From Paracoccaceae bacterium (GTDB lineage Bacteria > Pseudomonadota > Alphaproteobacteria > Rhodobacterales > Rhodobacteraceae): a DNA stretch of 64,000 bases. The first letter of the stretch is position 1, and each line of letters starts with the position of its first letter. The position numbers and the translations under genes are program-made. The stretch lies in assembly GCA_003605175.1 (NCBI GenBank), contig QWDA01000002.1:186001-250000 (forward strand). The letters run 5' to 3'. The notes under the pieces are model-generated. The model saw only the letters and a program-made list of their open reading frames with translations. It was not told the DNA's origin and made no database searches. Shown in pieces: positions 48,806-58,741 of this stretch.

Positions 48806-49531
48806 CTAGCTGCAGATCCCGCGAAGCTCGGCCCTGGCCCAGGGAATCCGCGTCCGCCCCCTCGGCAGCGCGTCCGCCGGGGCCGCCCCGGGAAACACCT
48901 GGCGCACTAGGTCGGTGAGCTGCTTCGTGCGCGCGCCATCCGGATCCAGCGCGCGGCAGCAGACGAATTCCTCGACGATCGAACCCTGCTGTTCCCAGCC
49001 GTAATCGGTGAAGGCGCGCGCGGGGTCGATCTCCACCAGGTAGGGATCGTCGCCGCCCACATGCTCGAAGGCCGCGGCGAAGGGGCTGTAGCCGGTGTTC
49101 CGCCGCTCCTGCCACTGCCAGACATGGGTCATCTCGTGTGCAAGCCGCATCGCCTGGTCGAGATCGAGCATCGCGGGGTAGCCCGCCAGGAAATCCTCGG
49201 ACCAGAAGGCGCGAGTGTAGTAGATCGTGCGGCCCCGCGCGAAGGCCGGAAAATTGGCCCGTATCGGCTCCTCGAGCGGCGGGTAGAGCTTCTCCCGGCA
49301 GGCGGTCCGGGGTCGCGGGTTGACGGTGACGGGGATCAGGCCGACCACCGCACCCTTGACCAGCCGCACCTCATCGACGTCGACAGCCTCCCCCATCACC
49401 GTGCCGGTGAAGGCGCGCTCGGAAGGCGTGAGCGGCCGGCTCGCGCAGGCGGCAAGCAGAGCCGGCAGGATCAGGCGCAGCAGCCTGGGGAAGAACCGGA
49501 CGCATGAGCAGAATGCCGAAGACCGAGCCAT
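48806..49531 (-). CDS. Lipoprotein with gluzincin-like zinc site
   Basis: 241 aa from ATG 49531; ATG 49549 would add six residues. Lipobox LLAAC with Cys29 anchors it in the envelope. A zinc-protease motif HEMTH (132-136, AMRLAHEMTHVWQWQ) is followed 50 residues later by GSIVEEFV, whose glutamates could be the third ligand as in gluzincins. It is reminiscent of toxin- or eCIS-associated protease domains, but no family is claimed. Both start codons fall inside a 13-bp hairpin. Confidence 0.72.
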   Translation of the reverse strand: MARSSAFCSCVRFFPRLLRLILPALLAACASRPLTPSERAFTGTVMGEAVDVDEVRLVKGAVVGLIPVTVNPRPRTACREKLYPPLEEPIRANFPAFARGRTIYYTRAFWSEDFLAGYPAMLDLDQAMRLAHEMTHVWQWQERRNTGYSPFAAAFEHVGGDDPYLVEIDPARAFTDYGWEQQGSIVEEFVCCRALDPDGARTKQLTDLVRQVFPGAAPADALPRGRTRIPWARAELRGICS

Positions 49532-49557
49532 GCGAAACGAATTCCGCATGGCTCGGT
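49522..49557. repeat. 13-bp perfect hairpin covering the lipoprotein start codons
   Basis: ACCGAGCCATGCG and CGCATGGCTCGGT pair perfectly around a 10-base loop containing GAATTC. It lies 18 bp after the end of the vWA gene on the minus strand and includes both in-frame ATGs of the next gene. There is no T-run, so it may act as an intercistronic element or hide the ribosome start. Confidence 0.65.
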
Positions 49558-49575
49558 TCTTGGGCGCGGTTGCCA

Positions 49576-51270
49576 TTACTGGGTGAGCCGCAGCCTGTTG
49601 ATCTGCGCCGCGATCGAATTGAAGGCCGAGCTGATGCTGGTGTCCTGCACATTGAAGAAATAGCTCGGAGTCGTGGCGCAGTCACGCATCAGATCCTGCG
49701 CACTCGTCGGCGCAAGGAAGGCGATCGTGTAAACGGTGACCCGCGTGTTCCGAAGTTTCGAACCGTCGGTGTCATAGACCGGGGTCTTGGCCTCGTTGCA
49801 CATTGCGGTGATGTGTTCATTGTTGTGGGTTTCCGAGTGCTCGAACCCGTTTTCCTTGTAGACGGTGCTTGAGGGATAAAAGCTCTCCACATCGGCTGCC
49901 GGATTGTTTTCGAGCTCGCTGTCAATGGATCCGTACTGATCGAGGATCGGTTCGAACCAGGACCATCGCATGCTATCATCGGCGCTGAGCTTGTCGACAG
50001 CTTCCGACAGGCTGTCACCATCCGCCATGTAATTCTTGATCTTTGCAAGGATCGTCGTGCCGTTCTCGACAACGGAATAGTCCCATTCCCGCGAGGTTCC
50101 GTTCTTGTCCACATACTTCGGCCGGAACTGGGCGGTCGTGACCCCGTCGGTCATCAGGACGATGATCTTCTTGACGTCATCGTTCCAGTTCGCGGGGCGC
50201 GACGCGAAATCGGAATCGACGATCCCGGCAGAGGCAAGCGCCGACACCTCGTCGCGCGACGTCGGGTTGAGCAGGGCAAGTCCGTATTTCATGCCGATAT
50301 GCGTGGCCGTCCCGTCATGCAGCTTGAGACCCTGAACGTAGTCGTTGATCGTATCGAAGTCGTTCTGCATCGCCAGGATGGCCGCATCGTCCTTCGGGCA
50401 GAAGCCCCAGTTCATCCAGGTCCAGTTGACAGCCCAGTACATGAAATGCGGCAACTGGTTGCTGCTGTCATCCGGCAGGTCGGCGTCGTCGAAGTCGTCG
50501 TCGGTGACTTCCTTGCAATGCGACCAGGTATGCCACTCCGTGCCTCCGATCAGACTGAACAGTTCGGGGCCGGGGTTCACGTTGCCGGCATAGGGGATGA
50601 TGTTGATCGATATCAACCGGCTCGCTTCCGACTGGGTGCAGTCCTTGCCCGAGGAATCGCAGGTCACATCCAGGACCTCCTTGAGGAAGTCTTCCACCGC
50701 AAGCTTGAGATCGTTGATCCGGTTGTCCGCGGTCAGGCTGCTCGGCGAACTTCCATACTCATCCCAGCGCATCGAGCCGGAGATGTCGAGCACCAGCGAG
50801 ATCTCGATCGGAATGTTCTCTTCCATCGCACCGCCCGTGGAACGGCCGTTCAGGACGTCGATGCCGAGGAGTTTCATGAAGAAGGTGTCGACGGCGAGGT
50901 CGTAGGACGCGGTGGCGTTCCGCGCCACCAGCGTTCCGCCGGTGCCATCGTCGTTGGTGCCGATCCAATCCTCGTCGCAATCTGCCGTCACTTTGTCCGC
51001 ATCGTATCCGCGCTTGCTCATGAACTCGCGGATCAGGTCTTCGCAGTTGGCCGAGCGGTTCACGCTCGCGCTCGCGAGTACGGCACTGTCGATCGAGTTT
51101 TGCAGGGCCGTCCGCCGCGTCTCAAAGCGCATGAGATCAACGGCCATCCCGGCGACGAACAGCATCATGAGAAAGATGCACAGTGCGAATACGGTAACCG
51201 ATCCCTCGGATTCTCGGCTAAAGGCCCGGAAACGACGGGACAATGGGTGAGAGGGGGCGTGACCCGGCAT
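49576..51270 (-). CDS. TadG-like protein with von Willebrand factor A domain
   Basis: 564 aa from ATG 51270 (GGAGAAA ribosome site). An N-terminal anchor in SEGSVTVFALCIFLMMLFVA (about 22-41) and FETRRTALQNSIDSAVLASA form the TadE/TadG-type start. The vWA domain has the MIDAS motif DISGSM at about 162, then LMTDGVT and the C-terminal FFNVQDTSISSAFNSIAAQI. It is rich in Asp/Asn/Ser with lower GC than its neighbours. TadG proteins are pseudopilins/adhesins of Tad pili; no other tad genes are nearby. Confidence 0.82.
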   Translation of the reverse strand: MPGHAPSHPLSRRFRAFSRESEGSVTVFALCIFLMMLFVAGMAVDLMRFETRRTALQNSIDSAVLASASVNRSANCEDLIREFMSKRGYDADKVTADCDEDWIGTNDDGTGGTLVARNATASYDLAVDTFFMKLLGIDVLNGRSTGGAMEENIPIEISLVLDISGSMRWDEYGSSPSSLTADNRINDLKLAVEDFLKEVLDVTCDSSGKDCTQSEASRLISINIIPYAGNVNPGPELFSLIGGTEWHTWSHCKEVTDDDFDDADLPDDSSNQLPHFMYWAVNWTWMNWGFCPKDDAAILAMQNDFDTINDYVQGLKLHDGTATHIGMKYGLALLNPTSRDEVSALASAGIVDSDFASRPANWNDDVKKIIVLMTDGVTTAQFRPKYVDKNGTSREWDYSVVENGTTILAKIKNYMADGDSLSEAVDKLSADDSMRWSWFEPILDQYGSIDSELENNPAADVESFYPSSTVYKENGFEHSETHNNEHITAMCNEAKTPVYDTDGSKLRNTRVTVYTIAFLAPTSAQDLMRDCATTPSYFFNVQDTSISSAFNSIAAQINRLRLTQ

Positions 51271-51474
51271 GCTTTTCTCCTTCACGCACGCCACTTGGGC
51301 GGACATCGGCGTATTGTTATTGACGGGAAGATCCGCGCCGTCATTTCAATTGTCGAATGTCGGCGAAATGCGGCAATTGTGTGGCGTTCTCCAGCTGAAT
51401 CTTTAGTGATCGTTAGCCGAATTCTCACCGGTCAACGATAGCTCCAAGTTTAGGTTTATTGGTCGTGAATCGTG

Positions 51475-52506
51475 TCAGATCGACAGCCGCGCCGCGTGGG
51501 TGCCTCGCTCGCGATAGGGCGTGGTCTGGTATTGCGACCGGTAGCATTTAGAGAAATGCGAGGGGCTGGTGAAGCCACAGGCGAGCGCCACGTTGATCAC
51601 GCTCATGTCGGTCTGCATCAAGAGGTTGCGCGCCTTCTGGAGCCTGAGCTCCATGTAATAGCGCTTGGGCGAGCGGTTCAGATAACGGCGGAACAGCCGC
51701 TCCAGCTGGCGGGTCGACATGCCGACGTCGCGGGCCAGGGTCGCCGGGCTGATCGGATCCTCGATGTTCTGCTCCATCGTCTGGATGACGCTGGCGAGTT
51801 TGGGATGGCGGACCCCGATACGTGTGGGCATCGACAGGCGCTGCGTGTCCTGGCCGGCACGGATCGACGTGTAGATGAACTGGTCCGCCACCGCGCTGGC
51901 CAGATCCTCGCCATGGTCGTCGGCGATCAGCTTCAGCATCAGGTCGATCGAGGAGGTGCCGCCCGCCGTGGTGATCCGGTTGCCGTCGATCACGAAGACC
52001 GACTTGGTCAGGGTGACCTCTTCGAATTCCTCGGCGAAGCTGTCCTGGTTTTCCCAGTGGATCGTCGCCTTCTTGCCGTCGAGAAGGCCCGCCATCGCAA
52101 GCGTGTGGCTCGCGGTGCAAAGCCCGCCGATCGTGACGCCGCGGCGGGCCTCGCGCCGGAGCCAGTTGAGGATGCGCTTGGTCGAGGCGCGCGCCACGTC
52201 GATCCCGCCGCAGACGAAGACACGGTCATCGCGCTCGAGCTCCTCGAGATCGCCATGCAGCCGGAACACGGATCCGTTCGAGCAGGTCGCGGTTTCGCCG
52301 CCCTCGCCGAGGAGGCTCCAGGAATAGAGCTCGCGGCCGGCCATCCGGTTGGCGATCCTCAGCGCCTCCACGGCACAGGCGAAACTCAGCATCGTGAACT
52401 TGTCCAACAGGACGAAGACATGCCGGCGCGCAAGCCCGGCGCGCGGCGCAGATGGCGTGGAGGATACGTTTTTTGACACTGGGTGTTGTTCCGACTCGAA
52501 GCGCAC
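51475..52506 (-). CDS. GlxA-family AraC-type regulator
   Basis: 343 aa. An N-terminal DJ-1/PfpI-like sensor domain (about 25-200, [42 protein letters not shown]) is joined to a C-terminal AraC helix-turn-helix pair (about 245-335, [38 protein letters not shown]). This is the architecture of GbdR, CdhR and ArgR-type regulators of betaine, carnitine and arginine use. A link to the bet operon 46 kb away would be speculation. About 200 bp of AT-richer DNA separate it from the vWA gene. Confidence 0.85.
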   Translation of the reverse strand: MRFESEQHPVSKNVSSTPSAPRAGLARRHVFVLLDKFTMLSFACAVEALRIANRMAGRELYSWSLLGEGGETATCSNGSVFRLHGDLEELERDDRVFVCGGIDVARASTKRILNWLRREARRGVTIGGLCTASHTLAMAGLLDGKKATIHWENQDSFAEEFEEVTLTKSVFVIDGNRITTAGGTSSIDLMLKLIADDHGEDLASAVADQFIYTSIRAGQDTQRLSMPTRIGVRHPKLASVIQTMEQNIEDPISPATLARDVGMSTRQLERLFRRYLNRSPKRYYMELRLQKARNLLMQTDMSVINVALACGFTSPSHFSKCYRSQYQTTPYRERGTHAARLSI

Positions 52507-52638
52507 GTACCGAAACAGGAATGTGTTGCCCCATCAAGCGCCGTTTTTCGGCACGGCCGGTCTGCCGAATTGGCGGTTTCCAAGCACCGCGGCGGGAGCT
52601 ATAAGCCCCGGCACCGTAGAAAACCGAGGGTTGGACCG

Positions 52639-54009
52639 ATGGGCGAATGGCAAAAGACCGGATGGCGTGAGAAGCCGCGGGTACAGATGCCCGACTATAC
52701 GGATGCCGAAGCCCTGAAGCGAGTCGAAACCCGGCTTGCGAGCTATCCGCCGCTGGTTTTCGCCGGCGAGGCGCGCAGGCTGCGGGCGAGCCTGGGGCAG
52801 GCGGCGCGGGGGGAAGCCTTTCTCCTCCAGGGCGGCGATTGCGCCGAAAGCTTTGCCGAATTCCGCGCCGACAACATCCGCGACACGTTCAAGGTGCTCC
52901 TGCAGATGGCGATGGTCCTCACCTATGGCGCCAAGGTGCCGGTGGTGAAGGTCGGCCGCATGGCCGGGCAGTTCGCCAAGCCGCGCTCGGCGCCGACCGA
53001 GGTCAAGGACGGCCTGGAGCTGCCCTCCTATCGCGGCGACATCATCAACGAGTTGGCCTTCACGCCCGAGGCGCGGATCCCGGACCCGGAAAAGATGATG
53101 CAGGCCTACACCCAGGCCGCCGCGACGCTGAACCTCCTCCGCGCGTTCTCGACCGGCGGTTTCGCCGATGTGCACCGGGTCCATGCCTGGACGCTGGGCT
53201 TCACCGACCGGGAGGAAGCCGAGAAGTACCGGGATATGGCGAACCGGATCCAGGACACGCTGGATTTCATGGCCGCCGCGGGGATGACCGCCGAGACCCA
53301 GCACGAACTGGGCACGGTGGATTTCTACACCTCGCACGAGGCGCTCCTTCTGGAATACGAAGAGGCGCTGACGCGGGTCGATTCCACCACCGGCCAGTGG
53401 ATCGCCGGCTCGGGCCACATGATCTGGATCGGCGACCGCACGCGGCAGCCGGACGGCGCGCATGTGGAGTTCTGCCGCGGTGTCACCAACCCGATCGGGC
53501 TGAAATGCGGGCCGTCGACCAGTGCCGATGACCTCAAGGTGTTGATGGCGAAGCTGAACCCGAAGAACGAGGCGGGCCGGCTCACGCTGATCGCGCGCTT
53601 CGGGGCAGGCAAGGTCGGCGAGCACCTGCCGCGTCTGATCCGGGCGGTGCGCGAGGAGGGGGCGCAGGTGCTCTGGTCCTGCGATCCGATGCACGGCAAC
53701 ACGATCAAGTCGTCCTCGGGCTACAAGACCCGGCCGTTCGAGAGCGTGCTGCGCGAGGTGCAGGAATTCTTCGCGATCCACAATGCGGAGGGCACCATCC
53801 CGGGCGGCGTCCATTTCGAGATGACCGGCCAGGACGTGACCGAATGCACCGGCGGTGTCCGGGCAGTCTCGGACGAGGATCTCTCGGACCGCTACCACAC
53901 CGCCTGCGATCCGCGTCTGAACGCCTCCCAGGCGCTCGAACTGGCGTTCCTCGTGGCGGAGGAATTGTCGGCCCGTCGCGAGCGGAAAGCGGCAGCGGCC
54001 GCCGTCTGA
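52639..54009 (+). CDS. Class II (plant-type) DAHP synthase
   Basis: 456 aa from ATG 52639 ([20 protein letters not shown]); the frame is open upstream to 52483, but that stretch overlaps the divergent promoter. Catalyses the first step of the shikimate pathway from phosphoenolpyruvate and erythrose 4-phosphate. Type II features are [60 protein letters not shown] and [15 protein letters not shown]. It helps feed the trp genes located 6 kb away. Confidence 0.95.
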   Translation: MGEWQKTGWREKPRVQMPDYTDAEALKRVETRLASYPPLVFAGEARRLRASLGQAARGEAFLLQGGDCAESFAEFRADNIRDTFKVLLQMAMVLTYGAKVPVVKVGRMAGQFAKPRSAPTEVKDGLELPSYRGDIINELAFTPEARIPDPEKMMQAYTQAAATLNLLRAFSTGGFADVHRVHAWTLGFTDREEAEKYRDMANRIQDTLDFMAAAGMTAETQHELGTVDFYTSHEALLLEYEEALTRVDSTTGQWIAGSGHMIWIGDRTRQPDGAHVEFCRGVTNPIGLKCGPSTSADDLKVLMAKLNPKNEAGRLTLIARFGAGKVGEHLPRLIRAVREEGAQVLWSCDPMHGNTIKSSSGYKTRPFESVLREVQEFFAIHNAEGTIPGGVHFEMTGQDVTECTGGVRAVSDEDLSDRYHTACDPRLNASQALELAFLVAEELSARRERKAAAAAV

Positions 54010-54025
54010 CGCCGGGACGGTCTCA

Positions 54026-54049
54026 GGCGGGACGTTCCAGCGTCCCGCC
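54026..54049. terminator. Bidirectional terminator between DAHP synthase and PAS gene
   Basis: GGCGGGACG / CGTCCCGCC (9-bp perfect stem, 6-base loop) sits in the 48-bp gap between two convergent genes. No T-run follows on either strand. Confidence 0.45.
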
Positions 54050-54057
54050 GCGCAGGC

Positions 54058-54684
54058 TCAATCGACCGAAAGAGGCAGTTGCACCACGACGCCCGAGCTG
54101 TCGGGCCGCTTTTCGCGTGCCGGAAGCGGTGTCGTCGGCGCGCGCATCGCGATGCCCTGGGGTATGCCGGTCAGGGTTTTCGCGGTAATCGTCAGCCGGC
54201 GCGGGGCGCGGCCGATCTTTCCGGAGACCGTGATCGCGCCGAGCGCCCGGTTCATATGGCCCAGATCGTCGCGCAGGGGCAGGATCGTCATCCGGCAGGT
54301 CAGCCGCTCCTTGCCGAAGCTCGGCGGGCTCTCGATGGCGAGCCGCGCGGTCGCGGGCTGGTCGAAGACCTGGATCAGGGTTTCCTCGAGAATTTCGCGG
54401 TCCTCGGCATAGAACAGCGCCGAGATCGGCATGTTCCTCAGATCGCCGCCCATCAGGTCGCCCACATGGCGGCCGAAGACCCGGAACCGCGCGAAGCCCG
54501 GGGCGACGCGCTCCAGGATGAAGCATTTCGAAAGCACATCGGTCAGCCCGCGCGGGCTCACCTCGGCCCGGGCCGGGGCCACGCGGCCCGCCCGGAGCCC
54601 GTCCCAATAGGCCTCGACCTGGTTGAGCACGGGATCGGAAGCCGACGCGCGGCGTTCGATCAGATTGATTACCTCAGCAGTCAT
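54058..54684 (-). CDS. PAS-domain protein
   Basis: 208 aa. The central part (about 20-135, VEAYWDGLRAGRVAPARAEVSP; FRVFGRHVGDLMGGDLRNMP) looks like the PAS_5-type sensor domain found in many alphaproteobacterial single-domain PAS proteins. The C-terminal region holds RAPRRLTITAKTLTG and a variable tail; no kinase, HTH or cyclase domain is attached. It is divergent from yicC with 163 bp between. Ligand and partner are unknown. Confidence 0.8.
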   Translation of the reverse strand: MTAEVINLIERRASASDPVLNQVEAYWDGLRAGRVAPARAEVSPRGLTDVLSKCFILERVAPGFARFRVFGRHVGDLMGGDLRNMPISALFYAEDREILEETLIQVFDQPATARLAIESPPSFGKERLTCRMTILPLRDDLGHMNRALGAITVSGKIGRAPRRLTITAKTLTGIPQGIAMRAPTTPLPAREKRPDSSGVVVQLPLSVD

Positions 54685-54847
54685 GGCTCACCTTGGATGC
54701 CGCACAGCCCCCGCTGTTGTGACGGCGATCCCCCTCTGATAACGAAAATCACGGTTTCTCTCGCTTTAGATAGAATGACAGAAAATTGGCGAAAAATCCG
54801 GATAAAGTGAACAAAAGGTTAATCCTGCGCTCTGGAGGGGGACTGCG

Positions 54848-55738
54848 ATGACGCGCTCGATGACGGGCTATGCCAGCCGCGAGGGCGGCATCGAGGGCTG
54901 GCGCTGGAGCTGGGAGCTCCGGTCCGTGAACGGGCGCGGGCTCGATCTGCGGCTGCGCCTGAGCGACCAGATCGACGGGCTCGAAGCGCCCCTGCGTGCC
55001 GCGCTCCAGGGCGCTGTGGCACGCGGGAACGTGACGCTCGGGCTAAAGCTCTCGCGTGAAGAGGCGGTCGCCTCGGGCGCGCTGAACCACACCGCGCTCG
55101 CGCAGGTGCTCGGGCTCCTGAAGGAGGTCGAGACCGCCGCCGGGTCCGCGGGCGTGGCGCTCCGCGAGACCGGCGCCGCCGAGATCCTCGCGATCCGCGG
55201 CGTGATGGAACACCAGGCGCCCGAGGACGATCCCGAGGCGCTCCGCACCGCGCTCCTCGCCGAGGTGGAGCCGCTGATCGCCGCCTTCAACGCTGCCCGC
55301 GCGGCCGAGGGCGCGGCGCTCGAGGCGCTGCTCAGGGGCCAGATCGACCGCATCGACGAACTCACCGCCGCGGCCCGCGCGCTCCTCGAAAGGCGCAGCG
55401 CCCATGTGGCCGAGGCGTTCCGCGCCGCCGTGGCGAAGATCCTCGATACGGCCGAAGGGATCGACGAGCAGCGCATCGCGCAGGAGCTCGCCGTGCTCGG
55501 GATCAAGGCCGACATCACCGAGGAGCTCGACCGTCTCGGCGCCCATGTCGCCGCGGCGCGCACGCTACTCGCCGAGGCCGGGCCGAAGGGCCGCAAGCTC
55601 GACTTCCTCACCCAGGAATTCAACCGCGAGGCCAACACCCTGTGCTCCAAGGCGCAATTCGCCGAGCTCACCGCCATCGGCCTTGACCTCAAGCACGTCA
55701 TCGACCAGATGCGCGAGCAGGTTCAAAACGTGGAGTAG
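54848..55738 (+). CDS. YicC/YloC-family endoribonuclease
   Basis: 296 aa. N-terminal YicC-like region ([33 protein letters not shown]) and C-terminal DUF1732 ([40 protein letters not shown]) are both intact. YicC proteins have been described as RNases acting on small RNAs in E. coli. The start at 54848 has GGAGG upstream (GGAGGGGGAC). gmk follows after 2 bp, a widely conserved yicC-gmk order. Confidence 0.93.
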   Translation: MTRSMTGYASREGGIEGWRWSWELRSVNGRGLDLRLRLSDQIDGLEAPLRAALQGAVARGNVTLGLKLSREEAVASGALNHTALAQVLGLLKEVETAAGSAGVALRETGAAEILAIRGVMEHQAPEDDPEALRTALLAEVEPLIAAFNAARAAEGAALEALLRGQIDRIDELTAAARALLERRSAHVAEAFRAAVAKILDTAEGIDEQRIAQELAVLGIKADITEELDRLGAHVAAARTLLAEAGPKGRKLDFLTQEFNREANTLCSKAQFAELTAIGLDLKHVIDQMREQVQNVE

Positions 55739-55740
55739 GG

Positions 55741-56379
55741 ATGGCGCGGCGCGGGTTACTGATCATCCTTTCCTCGCCCTCGGGCGCCGGCAAGTCGACG
55801 CTCGCGAGGCAATTGCGCAACTGGGATCCGACCATCCGTTTCTCGGTCTCGGCCACCACGCGGACGCCCAGGACCGGCGAAGTGGATGGGGTCGACTACC
55901 ATTTCACCGACGAGCCGACCTTCAAGCGCATGGTCCGCGAAGGGCAGATGCTGGAACATGCCCATGTGTTCGGCAATTTCTACGGCTCGCCCGCCGCGCC
56001 GGTCCGCGAGGCGATCGAGGCGGGCTCGGACGTGCTCTTCGACATCGACTGGCAGGGTGCGCAGCAGATCCAGAAGAGCACGCTCGCGAGCCACGTGCTT
56101 TCGATCTTCCTCCTGCCGCCCTCCATCGCCGAGCTTCGGCGCAGGCTCAATTCGCGCGGCCAGGACGATGCCGAGACCATCGGCCGGCGGATGCAGAGGA
56201 GCTGGGACGAGATCAGCCACTGGGACGCCTACGACTACGTACTGGTGAACGACGATCTCGACGTGACCGAGGAACGGCTCCGGACGATCGTCTCGAGCGA
56301 ACGGCTGCGCAGCACCCAGCAGCCCGGCCTCGTCGAGCATGTCCGCCACCTGCAGCAGGAGTTCGAGGAGGGGACATGA
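55741..56379 (+). CDS. gmk: Guanylate kinase
   Basis: 212 aa. P-loop [15 protein letters not shown] near the N-terminus, the GMP-binding [19 protein letters not shown] and FGNFYGSP stretches are typical. It phosphorylates GMP to GDP. It overlaps the gamma-carbonic anhydrase gene by 4 bp. Confidence 0.97.
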   Translation: MARRGLLIILSSPSGAGKSTLARQLRNWDPTIRFSVSATTRTPRTGEVDGVDYHFTDEPTFKRMVREGQMLEHAHVFGNFYGSPAAPVREAIEAGSDVLFDIDWQGAQQIQKSTLASHVLSIFLLPPSIAELRRRLNSRGQDDAETIGRRMQRSWDEISHWDAYDYVLVNDDLDVTEERLRTIVSSERLRSTQQPGLVEHVRHLQQEFEEGT

Positions 56380-56903
56380 GCCTCTACGCGCTGAACGGGC
56401 AGGCGCCCGAGATCCACCCCGATGCCTGGATCGCGCCCAGCGCCCAGGTGATCGGCAAGGTGCGCATCGGCGCCGGGGCCAGCGTCTGGTTCGGCGCGGT
56501 GCTGCGCGGCGACAACGAATGGCTGGAGATCGGGCCCGGCAGCAACGTCCAGGACAATGCCGTCGCGCATTCGGACCCGGGTTTTCCCATGACCCTCGGC
56601 GCCAATGTCACCGTGGGCCATTCCGCGATCGTCCATGGCTGCCTCGTCGAGGATGGCGCGCTGATCGGCATGGGGGCGGCCGTCCTGAACGGGGCCCGGA
56701 TCGGCACCGGGGCGCTGATCGGGGCCGGAGCGCTCGTGACCGAGGGCAAGACGATTCCCGCCGGCAGCCTCGCGGTGGGCTCGCCCGCGAAAGTGGTCCG
56801 CGAGCTCGGCACCGATGCGCGGGAACGGCTTCTCGCGACCGCGCGCGGTTATCAGGCGCGGGTCGCCCTCTACCGGGACGGGCTCGAACCGCTAGGCAAA
56901 TGA
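56376..56903 (+). CDS. Gamma-class carbonic anhydrase family protein
   Basis: 175 aa left-handed beta-helix protein of hexapeptide repeats (for example [16 protein letters not shown]). Three candidate zinc histidines are spaced as in Cam: His65 (NAVAHSDPG), His82 and His87 ([10 protein letters not shown]). Whether it hydrates CO2 or only binds metal is unknown, as for many YrdA/PaaY-like members. Its start overlaps the gmk stop. Its 3' end overlaps the convergent small gene by 12 bp. Confidence 0.9.
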   Translation: MSLYALNGQAPEIHPDAWIAPSAQVIGKVRIGAGASVWFGAVLRGDNEWLEIGPGSNVQDNAVAHSDPGFPMTLGANVTVGHSAIVHGCLVEDGALIGMGAAVLNGARIGTGALIGAGALVTEGKTIPAGSLAVGSPAKVVRELGTDARERLLATARGYQARVALYRDGLEPLGK

Positions 56904-57302
56904 ACCCGGCTTCTCGGCATGCGCGTCCGAAATGGTCAGAACGTCGAAATCGAGCTCCGGGAAAACCGCCCGCACTTCCCGTTTCACGATGTCCGGATTC
57001 GGCAATCGATGGGTAAGGGCCCTGTAGGCGCCGGCGAAATTCAGTTCCGAAAGGCGTGCCGCCACGTCGATACAGTCGAAACCCTTTGCAACGACCGGGC
57101 TGAAAATCAGCTGCGGATCATGGATCGCGAGCGCGGAGTCGCGCAACTCGTCGAATTCCAGATGCACGCAGAGCGTCCCGCCGGAAGGCGCAGCTTCCTC
57201 GGAAAGCCGCAACTGTCGCGCACCGATTGCCAGAGCCCTGCAATGCTGCGGATCTGCTCTCGACGCCTCGAACGGATAGAGTATCTGATCGAATTTGGTC
57301 AT
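56892..57302 (-). CDS. Conserved hypothetical protein
   Basis: 136 aa, soluble, no signal peptide or membrane helix. Start MTKFDQILYPFEASRADPQH, end NPDIVKREVRAVFPELDFDV. No family is recognised. It is convergent and overlaps the gamma-carbonic anhydrase 3' end by 12 bp. The 275 bp between it and phoR, which is divergent, hold no further gene. Confidence 0.6.
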   Translation of the reverse strand: MTKFDQILYPFEASRADPQHCRALAIGARQLRLSEEAAPSGGTLCVHLEFDELRDSALAIHDPQLIFSPVVAKGFDCIDVAARLSELNFAGAYRALTHRLPNPDIVKREVRAVFPELDFDVLTISDAHAEKPGSFA

Positions 57303-57577
57303 GAAGTCCCCCGACTACACGTCAAATGCCCGCCGGACGCCCTCCTCTATCGGCGCGCGTGTCATGAAAACGATGAACTGATACCGAACCACCACCTGTG
57401 GTCTTCGCTGCATTCCCTGCCCGGAAACTTCCGGATGCAAACCACATGGGTACACGTTTAGGTGGAAACGCGTAATTTGCAATGCTCCAAGGGCATTATG
57501 TCTGTCATTTTCTCGCCATATTCTCCAATCAGGGCCGCTCCGAACTGGATCGCCTGCCCGGAAGGACGGATCTGAAC

Positions 57578-58621
57578 ATGAGCCGCGACGCCTGCATCTC
57601 GATACTTGCCGCTTCGCCGGTCCCGATGCTGCTCATCGGCCGCGACGATCGCGTCATCGCGGCGAATTCCGGGGCGCGGGCACTGCTGGGGTCGGGTGCC
57701 GAATCCCGGCACTACGTGACCTTTCTCAGACAGCCGGCCGTGCTCGACGCGATCGAGGCGGTACTGGCCGGCCGGCTGGACAGGGCAGAGGCGGATTACC
57801 TTGCCTCCCAGGCCATGCGCGAGACGACCTTCCGCGTCACCGCGGCGAAAGTCGTTCTCGAAACCGGGCCGGCCGCCCTCATCACCTTCGTCGATACCAC
57901 CGACCTGCAGGAAGCCGGGCAGATTCGCCGTGATTTCGTTGCGAATGTCAGCCACGAGCTGAAAACGCCGCTCACCGCGGTCCTCGGCTTCATCGAAACC
58001 CTGCGGGGCGCCGCACGGGACGATCCGGCGGCGCGGGACAGGTTCCTCGGCATCATGGAAAAGGAAGCGAGCCGGATGAACCGGCTGGTGCGCGACCTCC
58101 TGTCGCTCAGCCGGGTGGAAAGCCAGCAGCGGCTGCGCCCCGGCACCCCGGCGGATGCCGCGGCGATTCTCCGCGCCGTGATGACGACGCTCCGGCCGCT
58201 CGTCGAGGAAGCGGGCGCGAAAGTCACCCTGACCGGCGCCGAGGCGGCAGCCGACGTGCCCGGCGATACCGACCAGCTCTCGCAGGTCTTCGCGAACCTG
58301 ATCGAGAACGCGGTGAAATACGGCCGGAAGGGCGTGTCGGTCGAAGTGCAGCTCCTTCGCAGCGAGCACGAACCGGCGATTCGCGGCCCTGCCGTAATCG
58401 TTCACGTCTCCGACGACGGGCCGGGGATAGATACGGTCCATATTCCGCGGCTGACAGAGCGTTTCTACCGCGTCGACGATCACCGCTCGCGCGAGCTTGG
58501 CGGCACCGGGCTCGGCCTCGCCATCGTCAAGCATATCGTCAACCGCCATCGTGGAAGGCTCCGGATCGACAGCGTGCCCGGCGAGGGCAGCCGCTTCACG
58601 GTGATCCTGCCCGTCCGCTGA
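57578..58621 (+). CDS. phoR: Phosphate regulon sensor kinase PhoR
   Basis: 347 aa from ATG 57578 (MSRDACISILAASPVPMLLI), with GGAAGGACGGA upstream. A PAS-like domain (about 5-110) is followed by HisKA with phosphoacceptor His126 (NVSHELKTPLTAV) and an HATPase domain (LIENAVKYGRKGV; LGGTGLGLAIVKHIV). No membrane helices are seen, so it probably senses phosphate through PstB/PhoU at the membrane. It phosphorylates PhoB, which lies outside the window. Confidence 0.93.
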   Translation: MSRDACISILAASPVPMLLIGRDDRVIAANSGARALLGSGAESRHYVTFLRQPAVLDAIEAVLAGRLDRAEADYLASQAMRETTFRVTAAKVVLETGPAALITFVDTTDLQEAGQIRRDFVANVSHELKTPLTAVLGFIETLRGAARDDPAARDRFLGIMEKEASRMNRLVRDLLSLSRVESQQRLRPGTPADAAAILRAVMTTLRPLVEEAGAKVTLTGAEAAADVPGDTDQLSQVFANLIENAVKYGRKGVSVEVQLLRSEHEPAIRGPAVIVHVSDDGPGIDTVHIPRLTERFYRVDDHRSRELGGTGLGLAIVKHIVNRHRGRLRIDSVPGEGSRFTVILPVR

Positions 58622-58630
58622 GAAGGGCGC

Positions 58631-58659
58631 TTGTCATGAAACTGTTACGTACCCGTCAC
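58631..58659 (+). promoter_or_regulatory. Three-repeat Pho box before pstS
   Basis: TTGTCAT - 4 bp - CTGTTAC - 4 bp - CCGTCAC: three 7-base repeats at 11-bp spacing, the geometry of PhoB boxes. It lies 83-111 bp before the pstS start and just after the phoR stop, so PhoB likely activates pstS here. Confidence 0.75.
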
Positions 58660-58741
58660 AAAAGCATTGTCGCACGGCACTAGGGACGAGCTACCGGGGC
58701 GTGGGGATAGCGCCCGACCAGGAACTCTCAGGAGCAACCAT

